DNA of 38,583 bases from an uncultured Collinsella sp. (GTDB taxonomy: Bacteria > Actinomycetota > Coriobacteriia > Coriobacteriales > Coriobacteriaceae). The first letter of the stretch is position 1. The number at the start of each line of letters is the position of its first letter. Of this stretch, positions 6,794 to 15,040 are shown one piece after another. The DNA lies in contig CABUUD010000008.1 of the NCBI GenBank assembly GCA_902494585.1, positions 1 through 38,583 of the forward strand, written 5' to 3'. Position numbers and translations under genes: made by a program. The notes beneath the pieces were generated by a model. That model did not search any database. It was not told the origin of the DNA and saw only the letters and a program-made list of their open reading frames with translations.

Positions 6794-8260
6794 CTAGAGA
6801 CTCTTAATACGAGTGCCCGCGGCCGTATCTTCAATGGTGAGGCCCAGGTCCTTGAGCTGGTCGCGGATGGCATCTGCCAGATCCCAGTTCTTGGCGGCAC
6901 GGGCCTCGGCGCGGGCCTCGAGAATCTTGGCAGCTGCCTCGTCCACATCGTCACCCGTGTAGGCAACAAGGCCGGCGGCAACGCCCAGCAGCCCCAGCGG
7001 CAGCTCGACCTTGGGCTCGGGAAGCTCGACGCCAAACGTATCGAGCAGCTCGGTCAGCGTATCGGCGGCAGCCAAGACTGCGGCCTTGTCGGCAGCATCG
7101 CCCGCCTGCTCCAAATATTGATTGCACTCGGTGACAAAGCCAAAGACGGCACCCATGGCACCGGCGGTGTTAAAGTCGTCGTCCATGCACTCCTTAAAGG
7201 CGGCACGAGTCTCGGCGGCCTTGGCGACAAACGCCTCGGCGGCAGCCGCATCGGCGTCGGCCGTCGCGTGGCTTGCAGCCCAGCGCAGGTTCTCGACCGT
7301 ACCGGCGATACGCGTGAGCGAGTTCTCGGCACCCTCCAGGCGCTCCCAAGAGAAGTCGAGCGGCGAGCGATAGCTCGTCTGCAGCATCAGCAGACGCAGA
7401 GCCGCGGCAGAGTGCTGCTCGAGGACCTCGGCCAGCGTAAAGAAGTTTCCGAGCGACTTGGACATCTTCTCGCCGTCGACCAGCAGCATGCCCGTGTGCA
7501 TCCAGGTGTTGGAGAAGCCCTGGTGCCAGGCGCAGGTAGCCTGGGCGCACTCGTTCTCGTGATGCGGGAAGGCAAGGTCGGAGCCGCCGCCGTGGATGTC
7601 GATCGGGGTGCCCAGGTAGCGGTGCACCATGGCGGCGCACTCGGTGTGCCAGCCGGGACGACCCTCGCCCCAGGGGCTCGGCCAGCTGGGCTCGCCGGGC
7701 TTGGCGGCCTTCCACAGGGCAAAGTCGAGCGGGTCGTTCTTGTCCTCGTTCTCCTCGATGCGCGCGCCCACCATAAGGTCATCGATGTTGCGGCCCGAGA
7801 CCTGACCGTAGTTGGAATCGCTGCGCACAGCAAAGTACACATCGCCGTTATCGGCTGCATAAGCGTGGCCCTGCTCGATAAGCGTCTTGATCATGGCGAT
7901 CATGGGGCCGATCTCTTTGGTAGCGCGGGGGCGCACATCGGGATCGAGCACGTTGGCGGCGCGCATGACGCCGATGAACTTGTCGGAGAACTCCGTCGCG
8001 ACCTCGGCAGCCGTACGGCCTTGCTCGTTGGCGCGCTTGATGATCTTGTCATCGACATCGGTGAGGTTCTGGGCGAACGTGACCTCGTAGCCGCTCGCGA
8101 TGAGCCAACGGCGGATCACGTCAAAGCTGATGAACGTGCGGGCGTTGCCGATGTGAATGTTGTCGTAGACCGTGGGGCCGCACACGTACATGCGGACCTT
8201 GCCGGACTCGATGGGCTGGAACTCTTCCTTTTTATGGGTAGCGCTGTTGTAGATACGCAT
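6794..8260 (-). CDS. cysS: Cysteinyl-tRNA synthetase
   Basis: Class I aminoacyl-tRNA synthetase that charges tRNA-Cys with cysteine in the cytoplasm. Its 488 residues fall in the usual family range. The Rossmann ATP site has HIGN at 36-39 and KMSKS at 265-269. The zinc site that selects cysteine is complete: Cys27 in MYVCGPT, Cys208 in WHTECAA, His233 and Glu237 in FPHHENE. The C-terminal part (about 310-488) is the helical DALR-type anticodon domain. The start at 8260 follows the ispF stop by 3 nt. It sits mid-operon, downstream of ispF and upstream of rlmB. Confidence 0.97.
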   Translation of the reverse strand: MRIYNSATHKKEEFQPIESGKVRMYVCGPTVYDNIHIGNARTFISFDVIRRWLIASGYEVTFAQNLTDVDDKIIKRANEQGRTAAEVATEFSDKFIGVMRAANVLDPDVRPRATKEIGPMIAMIKTLIEQGHAYAADNGDVYFAVRSDSNYGQVSGRNIDDLMVGARIEENEDKNDPLDFALWKAAKPGEPSWPSPWGEGRPGWHTECAAMVHRYLGTPIDIHGGGSDLAFPHHENECAQATCAWHQGFSNTWMHTGMLLVDGEKMSKSLGNFFTLAEVLEQHSAAALRLLMLQTSYRSPLDFSWERLEGAENSLTRIAGTVENLRWAASHATADADAAAAEAFVAKAAETRAAFKECMDDDFNTAGAMGAVFGFVTECNQYLEQAGDAADKAAVLAAADTLTELLDTFGVELPEPKVELPLGLLGVAAGLVAYTGDDVDEAAAKILEARAEARAAKNWDLADAIRDQLKDLGLTIEDTAAGTRIKSL

Positions 8261-8263
8261 TCG

Positions 8264-8758
8264 TTACTCCTTAACGGTTTTCTGTAGCAGGCAGACGGCC
8301 CAAGCGCCGATCCCCTCGCCTTGGCCTTCCCAGCCGAGCTTTTCGGTCGTAGTGGCGGCGACGCCCACGTTTTCGACGTCAACGCCCAGAGCACGGGCAA
8401 GGTTGGCGCGCATGGCATCGCGGTGCGGGGTGATTTTGGGCTGCTGGCAGGCAATGGTGCAGTCGGCATCGACAAACTCAAAGCCCAGCTCGCGCGCATA
8501 GTCCATCACACGGGCAAGCAGCACCATCGAGTCGGCGCCCTCATAGGCAGGATCGGTGTCGGGGAACAGTTTGCCGATGTCTCCCCCGCGGCAGGCGCCC
8601 AAAATGGCGTCGGCCAAGGCGTGCGCGAGCACATCGGCATCCGAGTGGCCCAGCAGACCGCGCTCGTAGGGAATATCGACCCCGCCGATAATACATCGAC
8701 GACCCTCCACCAGACGGTGAACGTCATAGCCGTGTCCAATGCGCAGGTTACTGAACAT
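8264..8758 (-). CDS. ispF: 2-C-methyl-D-erythritol 2,4-cyclodiphosphate synthase
   Basis: Fifth step of the MEP isoprenoid pathway: converts CDP-methylerythritol 2-phosphate to the cyclodiphosphate with release of CMP. The 164-residue protein has all signature parts. Metal ligands lie in IGHGYDVHRL near the N-terminus, the conserved GLLGHSDADVLAHALADAIL helix is present, DIGKLFPDTDP follows, and the C-terminal VGVAATTTEKLG(W)EGQGEGI motif is intact. The ATG at 8758 lies inside the last codons of ispD (11-nt overlap), so the two are translationally coupled. ispD and ispF are separate proteins here, not the fused IspDF seen in some bacteria. Confidence 0.97.
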   Translation of the reverse strand: MFSNLRIGHGYDVHRLVEGRRCIIGGVDIPYERGLLGHSDADVLAHALADAILGACRGGDIGKLFPDTDPAYEGADSMVLLARVMDYARELGFEFVDADCTIACQQPKITPHRDAMRANLARALGVDVENVGVAATTTEKLGWEGQGEGIGAWAVCLLQKTVKE

Positions 8759-9476
8759 GGGGAAGGTCCTCTCCCTCGGCCATGCGACCGAGCAGAATCG
8801 CGGTTACGGGACGCAAGTCCTCGGGTACCGTCACCTTAAGGTTGTCGCGTGGGCTCTGGACGCAGCGGACATGCCCACCCATGCGCTCGACCAGCGAAGA
8901 ATCGTCGGTCCCGATAAACCCATCGGCGATGGCTGCGGTGTGGGCGCGCTTCATGACGTCGACGCTAAAGATCTGCGGCGTCTGCGCGGCCCAGTACAGC
9001 TCGCGTGGCGGCGTCTCGACGATGTTGTCGCCATCGACAATCTTGAGTGTGTCGATGGCGGGCTGGCCGCACACGACACCATCGAGGGCACGGTCGCTCA
9101 CGAGCACGTCGATAGCATGGTCGATGGCCTCAGTCGTAATGAGCGGACGAGCGCCATCGTGAATGGCGACGTATTCAAAGCCTGCCGGAACCGCATGCAC
9201 GCCGGCACGGGTGGAATCCTGACGGGTATTGCCGGCATCGGCAAAGCTGATGGGCGTGTCATAGTCGAACGGGTCGATGGCCAGGCGGCGCATTTCGGCA
9301 CGACGCTCGGCAGGACACACCACCACGATGTGGCCGACCTTGTCGCTCCGATCAAATGCGCGGATGGACCAGCTCATGAGCGGACGGCCCGCTACATTGA
9401 CGAGCTGTTTGCCACCGGGGTTACCAAAGCGCTGGCCGCTGCCACCGGCAACGACCACGGCGCATACGGGCGCCAT
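8748..9476 (-). CDS. ispD: 2-C-methyl-D-erythritol 4-phosphate cytidylyltransferase
   Basis: Third step of the MEP pathway: transfers CMP from CTP to methylerythritol 4-phosphate. It has 242 residues. The N-terminal nucleotide-binding loop is AVVVAGGSGQRFG with KQLVNVAGRPLM. The middle holds the substrate-binding HDGARPLIT, and later come QTPQIF and TDDSSLVERMGG. The start ATG overlaps the disA stop by one base (TAATG), and the 3' end overlaps ispF by 11 nt, which indicates tight coupling of disA-ispD-ispF. Confidence 0.96.
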   Translation of the reverse strand: MAPVCAVVVAGGSGQRFGNPGGKQLVNVAGRPLMSWSIRAFDRSDKVGHIVVVCPAERRAEMRRLAIDPFDYDTPISFADAGNTRQDSTRAGVHAVPAGFEYVAIHDGARPLITTEAIDHAIDVLVSDRALDGVVCGQPAIDTLKIVDGDNIVETPPRELYWAAQTPQIFSVDVMKRAHTAAIADGFIGTDDSSLVERMGGHVRCVQSPRDNLKVTVPEDLRPVTAILLGRMAEGEDLPHVQ

Positions 9477-10543
9477 TATGCGTTCCCCTGTTTGGTGCCC
9501 TTCATGCGGTACAGCGAGTCCGCAAGAATGGCAGGGTTGTTGACGCCAAAGTCGCCCAAGCGCTCCGGATCCTCGCTGATGTCGTCCATGAGCTCCTGCA
9601 GCGAGCCGTACTCGTCGACGATCTTCTCGGCCACGCCGTCGCGCACGACGGACACGCGCGAAAGCGTGCGCAGGCCCAGCGGCGTCATGACGGAGTCCTC
9701 GTCCAGGTCGTCGTAGCCCAGAACCGCCGCCACATGCTGCGGATCGGACAAGTCCTTGGGCGTCATACGGGCAAGCTCAGCGCGAATTTTCTCGGCGTTT
9801 GCTTCGGAGGAGTCACTCGCGTAGTCGCGGATCATCAGGTCATACTCGGTATCCATACTGGAGCCGGCGAGCTGCTCGAGCTGCATCTGCACGAGCTTGC
9901 CCTGGTTGCCCAGCTTGACAATGCAATCCTTAAGCTCGGTCTTTGCCTGCTGCATGATCTCGAAGCTCGAGAAAATACCGGTAATGTCGGCGAGCGTAAC
10001 GTAGTCGTCGAGCTCGAGGGCCGTCAGGCGCAGCAGGGAGCGATCGAGCGACTGACGGGTAGTCTGGAGCGTGGCGACGAGCTGGTTGACCGAGCTCATG
10101 ATGGTGGTAACGGGCTGGATCTCGTAGCTCTTGCCGTGAACATACACGTTGACAACGGCACGACGGGCCGAGACCGAGATCACGATGGCATCCGTGAGCA
10201 CCGACATGCGAGCGGCGGTGCGGTGACGCATACCTGTCTCGCTCGTGGCAAGCGAGGGATCGGGATTGAGGTGGAAGTTGGCGCGCAGGATCTGGGTGAG
10301 GTCACCGTCGATGACGATGGCACCGTCCATCTTGGAGAGCTCGAACAGACGGTTCGAGGTGAACGAAATGTTGAGCGGGAAGCCGTCGTTACCGGCAGCG
10401 AGCACGTTTTCGGTGTCGCCGACGCAGATAAGGGCGCCCAGGTGACCGGCGATGATCATGTCGAGGGCGGTGCGGATCGGCTGACCAGGTGCCGTCAGGC
10501 GGATGGCCTGTTCCATACGCTTTTGCAGCTCGTTCTTATCCAA
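9476..10543 (-). CDS. disA: DNA integrity scanning diadenylate cyclase DisA
   Basis: Makes cyclic di-AMP from two ATP and senses branched DNA intermediates. It has 355 residues, the usual length. The N-terminal DAC domain has the catalytic DGA (73-75, in MDGAIVIDGDL) and RHR (106-108, in TGMRHRTAA) motifs. A long helical spine covers about 150-290. The C-terminal helix-hairpin-helix DNA-binding region (GLRTLSRVSVV, then LQELMDDISEDPERL) is present. It is the first gene of the operon, and its usual upstream partner radA is not adjacent. A GGGAG lies about 11 nt before the ATG, a rather long spacing. c-di-AMP controls potassium and osmotic balance in many Gram-positives; that role here is inferred. 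Confidence 0.96.
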   Translation of the reverse strand: MDKNELQKRMEQAIRLTAPGQPIRTALDMIIAGHLGALICVGDTENVLAAGNDGFPLNISFTSNRLFELSKMDGAIVIDGDLTQILRANFHLNPDPSLATSETGMRHRTAARMSVLTDAIVISVSARRAVVNVYVHGKSYEIQPVTTIMSSVNQLVATLQTTRQSLDRSLLRLTALELDDYVTLADITGIFSSFEIMQQAKTELKDCIVKLGNQGKLVQMQLEQLAGSSMDTEYDLMIRDYASDSSEANAEKIRAELARMTPKDLSDPQHVAAVLGYDDLDEDSVMTPLGLRTLSRVSVVRDGVAEKIVDEYGSLQELMDDISEDPERLGDFGVNNPAILADSLYRMKGTKQGNA

Positions 10544-10618
10544 GGCATCGCTCCCATCGTATACGCTCCATAAACGCTAAATAGTTTCTCACGGTTTGTC
10601 CCCGCAGCAGCCACGAAA

Positions 10619-10703
10619 TCCGATGCTTACAGAATGAGCGAACACCGCTTAGGTAGCTCATTTGGGACGGGGCTCCTTTGACTGCTCATGTGGTAGCATC
10701 GGG
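10619..10703. promoter_or_regulatory. Structured region between disA and mntP
   Basis: A perfect 9-bp outer helix (CCCGATGCT at 10619-10627 with AGCATCGGG at 10695-10703) encloses a 7-bp inner helix (AATGAGC / GCTCATT, about 10633-10660). A TTGACT hexamer lies inside at 10678-10683. A small hairpin TCTCAT / ATGAGG follows just before GGGAGTAG. Whether this is the mntP leader or DNA-level symmetry cannot be told by eye. Confidence 0.4.
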
Positions 10704-10764
10704 TCTCATATAAATGAGGGAGTAGTCGCGTAATCGGGCTCGCCCGCAGAGAGGGAGCCAGACT

Positions 10765-11343
10765 ATGGGACTCGCAGAGCTCGTGTTGCTCGCCGTTGGC
10801 CTTTCGATGGACGCCTTTGCCGTTTCCATCTGCAAGGGTCTCGGCATGAAAAAGATCAACCTTAAAGTCGCCGTGGTGCTCGGCCTGTTCTTTGGCGGCT
10901 TCCAGGCCGGCATGCCCGTAATCGGATGGGCGCTCGGCAGTCAATTCATGGGCATCATCGGCCCCATCGACCATTGGATCGCCTTTGTCCTTTTGGCCTT
11001 CATCGGCGGCAAAATGCTGTGGGAGGCCTTTACCGAGGACGAGGACGAGAGCGACAACAAGAATGCCGAGAAGATTGACCTGGTAGAATACCTGGTTCTT
11101 GCCATTGCCACCTCGATTGACGCCCTGGCCGTGGGCATCTCGTTCGCCGCGCTTTCGGTCGACATCGTTCCCGCCGTATCGCTCATTGGCATCACAACGT
11201 TTATCTTCTCCGTCGCCGGCGTAGCGATCGGCCACACCTTTGGCGCGCGCTACGAAAAACCCGCCACCATCGTGGGCGGCGTCGTGCTCATCCTCATCGG
11301 GCTTAAGATCTTACTTGAGCATCTGGGGATTTTGGTGCTGTAA
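10765..11343 (+). CDS. mntP: Manganese efflux pump MntP
   Basis: Exports Mn2+ across the cytoplasmic membrane. The 192 residues contain six hydrophobic segments in two inverted halves. Each half opens with the DUF204 signature: LAVGLSMDAFAVSICKGL at about 9-26 and LAIATSIDALAVGISFA at about 112-128. The acidic residues of both repeats are metal ligands in the family. A charged linker (EDEDESDNKNAEK) separates the halves and faces the cytoplasm. The ATG at 10765 follows AGGGAG with about 8 nt spacing. mntP genes are often controlled by the yybP-ykoY Mn2+ riboswitch. Upstream I see a GGGAGTAG that resembles one of its conserved loops, but not the rest. It is divergent from disA. Confidence 0.95.
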   Translation: MGLAELVLLAVGLSMDAFAVSICKGLGMKKINLKVAVVLGLFFGGFQAGMPVIGWALGSQFMGIIGPIDHWIAFVLLAFIGGKMLWEAFTEDEDESDNKNAEKIDLVEYLVLAIATSIDALAVGISFAALSVDIVPAVSLIGITTFIFSVAGVAIGHTFGARYEKPATIVGGVVLILIGLKILLEHLGILVL

Positions 11344-11380
11344 AACACCCTTCAAAACTAAACGTCCGTATGAGGCCTCA

Positions 11381-11449
11381 TGCAGAGTTTTGCATAATGC
11401 CTATTCGTGCAGACTTTTGCATGTCATACTGATATGCAAAAGTCTGCAC
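11381..11449 (+). promoter_or_regulatory. hipBA operator and promoter region
   Basis: A perfect 16-bp inverted repeat, GTGCAGACTTTTGCAT (11407-11422) and its complement (11434-11449), is separated by 11 nt that contain a CATACT -10-like box. A third, imperfect half-site TGCAGAGTTTTGCAT lies at 11381-11395. It ends 14 nt before the hipB start and is the expected binding site of the HipB/HipA complex. Confidence 0.75.
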
Positions 11450-11463
11450 GTTAGGAGATAGCC

Positions 11464-11934
11464 GTGGATACCCTTCCCATCACCACACCGCGCCAAGCTG
11501 GCATCTACGTGCGCCAGGCACGCGAGACTCAGGGTCTCACCCGTGCCGCCTTCGCCAAAAAGGCCGGTGTTTCGGAGCGCCTGCTCGCATCGCTCGAGCT
11601 AGGAGACGCCACCGGCATTCGACTCGACAAGTTGCTGGCGATTTTCGACGCTCTTGGACTGGCACTCGCAGCACAAGGGGATATCGGCGAAGCGAAAAAC
11701 GAGCGACCAGTCGACGCCCCGCATGCCAATCCGCTGCCTCGCAGCATCCCCAGGCGCCATCACACTCAACGTCCTCATCATCGCAACCGTCGCAGCGCAG
11801 CCATTCCGGCTCTCGCAGATGCCCCCTTTACGTCCGAGCTCTACGACAAGGCCTTCGCCGATTTCGCCATGTCCAATCTCGGAGTCTCGATTGCCACAAA
11901 CGCATCTAGCCAAACCATGCCCGAAGGGAAATAG
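11464..11934 (+). CDS. hipB: HipB-like antitoxin, XRE-family regulator
   Basis: DNA-binding antitoxin that represses its operon and neutralises the HipA kinase beside it. Residues 8-70 form a Cro/CI helix-turn-helix (RQARETQGLTRAAFAKKAGVS then LLASLELGDATGIRLDKLL). The remaining ~85 residues are unusual: a low-complexity Pro/Arg/His-rich stretch (RSIPRRHHTQRPHHRNRR) and a short C-terminal segment, so it is longer than E. coli HipB (88 aa). The start is GTG at 11464 with AGGAGA 5 nt upstream. hipA follows after 3 nt. The inverted repeats at 11381-11449 are the likely operator. Confidence 0.85.
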   Translation: MDTLPITTPRQAGIYVRQARETQGLTRAAFAKKAGVSERLLASLELGDATGIRLDKLLAIFDALGLALAAQGDIGEAKNERPVDAPHANPLPRSIPRRHHTQRPHHRNRRSAAIPALADAPFTSELYDKAFADFAMSNLGVSIATNASSQTMPEGK

Positions 11935-11937
11935 CCA

Positions 11938-13242
11938 ATGGCCAGAACATCACTTCGGACCATTATTTGCGGCGTGCCTGCTGGAACGCTCACGCAAGAT
12001 GAGAACGGTCTTATCAGCTTTACCTACGATCATGACTATGACGGGCCAGCCCTATCGACCAACATACCCGTATCAAATCGCACATACGGCCAACAGGTCA
12101 TGAATCCGTACTTGTTTGGCCTTCTACCCGACAGCGAGGACCAACGAAAAGCGATTGCCGCCGAATTCAACGTTAGGCCCAACAATCCCGTTGCTCTGCT
12201 CAGCCATATCGGACTCGACTGTCCGGGCGGAGTACAGTTTTGTGCCGAAGAAGACGTCGACGCCGTCCTGCATCGCGACGGCGAATACCGCCCTATAGAC
12301 GACCACGATATTGCTCTCCGTCTCAAGTCGATCAGAGATGACCACGAGGCATCGTGGATGGGTCTAGATGAAAGTTGGTCACTTGGGGGCAATCAGGGCA
12401 AGTTCGCTCTCGCCCTCATAGACGGTCGCTGGTGCGAATGCGTGGGTTCCTCGCCCACGACGCATATTTTCAAAAATGGCGTTATCGGATTTAAACTTGA
12501 GGCTCTTAATGAGTTTGTCTGCATGAAAAGCGCCCAGCGCGCCGGTATCGCAACGGCAAACGTCGAATATCGTATGTTTGAGGACGAACCTGCCCTCATT
12601 GTTGAGCGCTATGACCGCGTGAAAGTCAAAGACGGAACGATCAGGCGCCTACATCAAGAAGACCTCTGTCAGGCACTTGGGGTGATGCCCGCCCAAAAGT
12701 ACACGGCAGACGGCGGCCCGACCACACGCGACATTCAAGAGCTCCTCGTAAATACGAGCCACCATCAACTTAACCTGTATCTGTTTACGCAGATACTGTT
12801 CTTCAACGCCATTATCGGCGCACCGGATGCACACGCGAAAAACTATTCCCTGCTCCTTGGAAACGACGGCGCAGCCATGATGGCTCGTATGTACGATGTC
12901 GCGTCAGGTTTGGCGTATGAGCGCATGCGCCGCCGGGCGCGCCTTGCCATGAGCGTTGGCGGCGAAAATCGTGTGGGGCGCATCGGTCCAGGCGCTATCC
13001 GCCGATACCACGGCATGGGCGACCCCGCGCTGGAGGCGACACTCACCGATGCCGGGCTATCCGAGAAGTTTTGCTTTGCGACCATGATGGACCTCGCCTA
13101 CGAGGTACCCATTTGCATGGAAGAGGTCATGAACGAATACGCCGACCTGCCCGGCATGGCGGACCTGCACGAGCATATGCTCGGCCCCGTCTGCGAAAAC
13201 TGCCAGCGCACCCTCGACCTCATCAAGGCGGATATGGGCTAG
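11938..13242 (+). CDS. hipA: HipA-family serine/threonine kinase toxin
   Basis: Protein kinase toxin; the E. coli homologue phosphorylates glutamyl-tRNA synthetase and induces growth arrest. It has 434 residues. The N-subdomain (about 1-110) includes GLLPDSEDQR. The Ser/Gly-rich loop is SLGGNQGKFAL at 148-158, where family members carry an autophosphorylated Ser (Ser148 here). THIFK supplies Lys179. HQEDLCQALG (239-248), the catalytic DAHAKNYSLL (Asp297, Asn302) and the metal-binding YDVASG (Asp320) complete the site. All catalytic residues appear intact. The ATG is 3 nt after hipB. The gene converges on pepD with a strong terminator between. Only distant similarity is visible to the fused kinase at 3687. 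Confidence 0.92.
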   Translation: MARTSLRTIICGVPAGTLTQDENGLISFTYDHDYDGPALSTNIPVSNRTYGQQVMNPYLFGLLPDSEDQRKAIAAEFNVRPNNPVALLSHIGLDCPGGVQFCAEEDVDAVLHRDGEYRPIDDHDIALRLKSIRDDHEASWMGLDESWSLGGNQGKFALALIDGRWCECVGSSPTTHIFKNGVIGFKLEALNEFVCMKSAQRAGIATANVEYRMFEDEPALIVERYDRVKVKDGTIRRLHQEDLCQALGVMPAQKYTADGGPTTRDIQELLVNTSHHQLNLYLFTQILFFNAIIGAPDAHAKNYSLLLGNDGAAMMARMYDVASGLAYERMRRRARLAMSVGGENRVGRIGPGAIRRYHGMGDPALEATLTDAGLSEKFCFATMMDLAYEVPICMEEVMNEYADLPGMADLHEHMLGPVCENCQRTLDLIKADMG

Positions 13243-13274
13243 GTGTCCGTAATCTCCCATTTCCCAAAAGAAGA

Positions 13275-13311
13275 GAGGGGGCACCCGTCGCAAAAGCTCG
13301 GGTGCCCCCTC
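13275..13311 (-). terminator. Terminator between convergent hipA and pepD
   Basis: A 12-bp perfect stem (GAGGGGGCACCC at 13275-13286 with its complement at 13300-13311) and a 13-nt loop. A T-rich tail (TCTTCTTTT) follows on the minus strand, so it mainly ends pepD mRNA. It may also stop hipA transcripts. Confidence 0.8.
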
Positions 13312-13368
13312 ACGCAATGTCATTTGCAATCCACCAGCACGTGGCTCGGACTGCTGCTAGCGCAACCT

Positions 13369-14826
13369 TTACGCAGCGAGGCGCTTGAGGACGTCGATGA
13401 GCAGCTCGTAGAAGCGCTCGGCAGAAGCGAGCTCCATGCTCTCGTCCGGGGTGTGAACATCGGAGAGCGTCGGACCCACGGCGATGGCGTCCAGGCCGTG
13501 CAGGGCCTCGGCAAACAGGCCGCACTCAAGGCCGGCGTGAATGGACTCGATGCGCAGCTCGGAGCCAAAGAGCTCGCGATAGCTCTCGACAAAGATGTCA
13601 CGGACCGGCGAATGCTCGGCATAGCTCCAGCCGGGATACTCAAACTCAAACTTGGCGTCGAAGCCCAGGACATCGGCCAGCGTCTGCAGGCGGTCCTTGA
13701 ACTCGTTCTGCAGCGAGGTGATCGAGGAGCGCGGGGACAGCATGATCTTGACCTGGTCGTCAGAGGTGGCAACCACGCCGATGTTGGAGGAAACCTCGAC
13801 GGAGCCGTCGGTGGCGACGTTGCGGCGGATCACACCATTGGGGGCAAGACGCAGGGCGCGGATGAGGGCAAGCGCGGACTTCTGGTCCATGGCCTCGACC
13901 TCGGCGTCGTCGGCAATCTCAACGGTGCAGGTAAAGCCGGGGTCGAAGACCTCAAGCTCGGCGGTGACGTCGGCGATGATGCCCCTTGCGATCTGGGCCG
14001 CGGCCTCGGCGGCAGCGTGGTCGGCGTAAACCAGCTCGGCCTTGCACTCACGGTTGATGGCGTTGTCCTTAGTGCCGCCGTTAAAGCTGACGATGGCGGG
14101 CTCGCCGGCGACCATCAGGCGGTCGATGATGCGGGCCATGATAAGGTTGCCGTTGCCGCGCTCCAGGTTGATGTCGGAGCCGGAGTGACCGCCCAGCAGG
14201 CCGGAGATGTCGAGCGTGAGGGTGCTACCGGTCTTGTGCTCGCGCGCGATCGGGCACGTGTAGGTAACGACGACGCCGCCGGCGCAGCTGACGGTGGCAA
14301 CGCCCTCTTCCTCGGAGTCAAGGTTAATCATGGTGCGGGCGCTAATCTGGGACTTGTCGAGCGTCTCGGCGCCGACCAGGCCAGTCTCCTCGTCGGTGGT
14401 GAATACGCACTCGAGGGCGGGATGGACAATCGAATCATCGTTGAGCACGGTAAGCATAAGCGCGACGGCAATGCCGTTGTCGGCACCCAGGGTGGTGCCG
14501 TTGGCGGTAAGGACACCATCCTTGACGACCAGGTCGATACCATCGGTCGTAAAGTCGTGCTCGACGGAGCCCAACTTGTCGCACACCATGTCGATATGGC
14601 CCTGCAGCATTACGGTCGGGGCATTCTCGGCACCGGCAGATGCGGGCTTGCGAATGATGACGTTGTAGACCTCGTCCTGGTACACGTCGAGGCCGCGCTC
14701 CTTGGCAAACGCGACCAGGAAATCGCTGATGCCCTTCTCGTTGCCAGACCCACGGGGGATCGCGCTGACCTCCTCAAAGAAATGGAACAGCTGGGCGGGC
14801 TCGTAGCCGGTAATCTTGTAGTCCAT
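13369..14826 (-). CDS. pepD: Aminoacyl-histidine dipeptidase (PepD, M20 family)
   Basis: Zinc dipeptidase that hydrolyses dipeptides such as carnosine-like Xaa-His in the cytoplasm. It has 485 residues from ATG 14826, chosen because AAGGAGG precedes it and because the 35-residue upstream extension has no homology look. M20 metal motifs are in order: LQGHIDMV (HxD), LGADNGIA, FTTDEETGL, INLDSEEEG, the dimer/lid motif GGHSGSDI, and a late HAGLECG supplying a metal His. The gene stands alone, convergent with hipA and downstream of clpC. Confidence 0.94.
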   Translation of the reverse strand: MDYKITGYEPAQLFHFFEEVSAIPRGSGNEKGISDFLVAFAKERGLDVYQDEVYNVIIRKPASAGAENAPTVMLQGHIDMVCDKLGSVEHDFTTDGIDLVVKDGVLTANGTTLGADNGIAVALMLTVLNDDSIVHPALECVFTTDEETGLVGAETLDKSQISARTMINLDSEEEGVATVSCAGGVVVTYTCPIAREHKTGSTLTLDISGLLGGHSGSDINLERGNGNLIMARIIDRLMVAGEPAIVSFNGGTKDNAINRECKAELVYADHAAAEAAAQIARGIIADVTAELEVFDPGFTCTVEIADDAEVEAMDQKSALALIRALRLAPNGVIRRNVATDGSVEVSSNIGVVATSDDQVKIMLSPRSSITSLQNEFKDRLQTLADVLGFDAKFEFEYPGWSYAEHSPVRDIFVESYRELFGSELRIESIHAGLECGLFAEALHGLDAIAVGPTLSDVHTPDESMELASAERFYELLIDVLKRLAA

Positions 14827-14870
14827 GGTGCCTCCTTGGCGCAACTGGTTAGACAGTAAGACATGCGACT

Positions 14871-14899
14871 TGTATATTCCCAGACTTTGCGTGCATAAA
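14871..14899 (-). promoter_or_regulatory. Candidate pepD promoter
   Basis: On the minus strand, TTTATG (14899-14894) and TATACA (14876-14871) are separated by 17 nt. They lie about 45 nt upstream of the pepD start. The -35 match is only fair. Confidence 0.4.
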
Positions 14900-14983
14900 C
14901 CAGTCGAAAACGCCGAGCGTCCTCGCATCATCGGCTAACGGTGGACCGTATAGCGCAACGGTCACAACTTCCGCAGCTCTACA

Positions 14984-15015
14984 AATCGAGGCGCCCTTTC
15001 CGGAGCGCCTCGATT
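14984..15015 (-). terminator. Probable clpC terminator
   Basis: An 11-bp perfect stem (AATCGAGGCGC at 14984-14994, complement at 15005-15015) lies 25 nt beyond the clpC stop. The T-tract is weak (TTTGTAG on the minus strand). Confidence 0.6.
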
Positions 15016-15040
15016 GCGCGTATCAAATTGTCGCCACGCC

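Noticed and set aside
10704..10764. yybP-ykoY Mn2+ riboswitch
   Set aside because: Only a GGGAGTAG resembles the consensus. The paired second loop and stems are not present in the space available.
13243..14859. 538-codon open frame on the plus strand starting after hipA
   Set aside because: Antisense to pepD, whose metal motifs are complete. It also runs through the hipA-pepD terminator.
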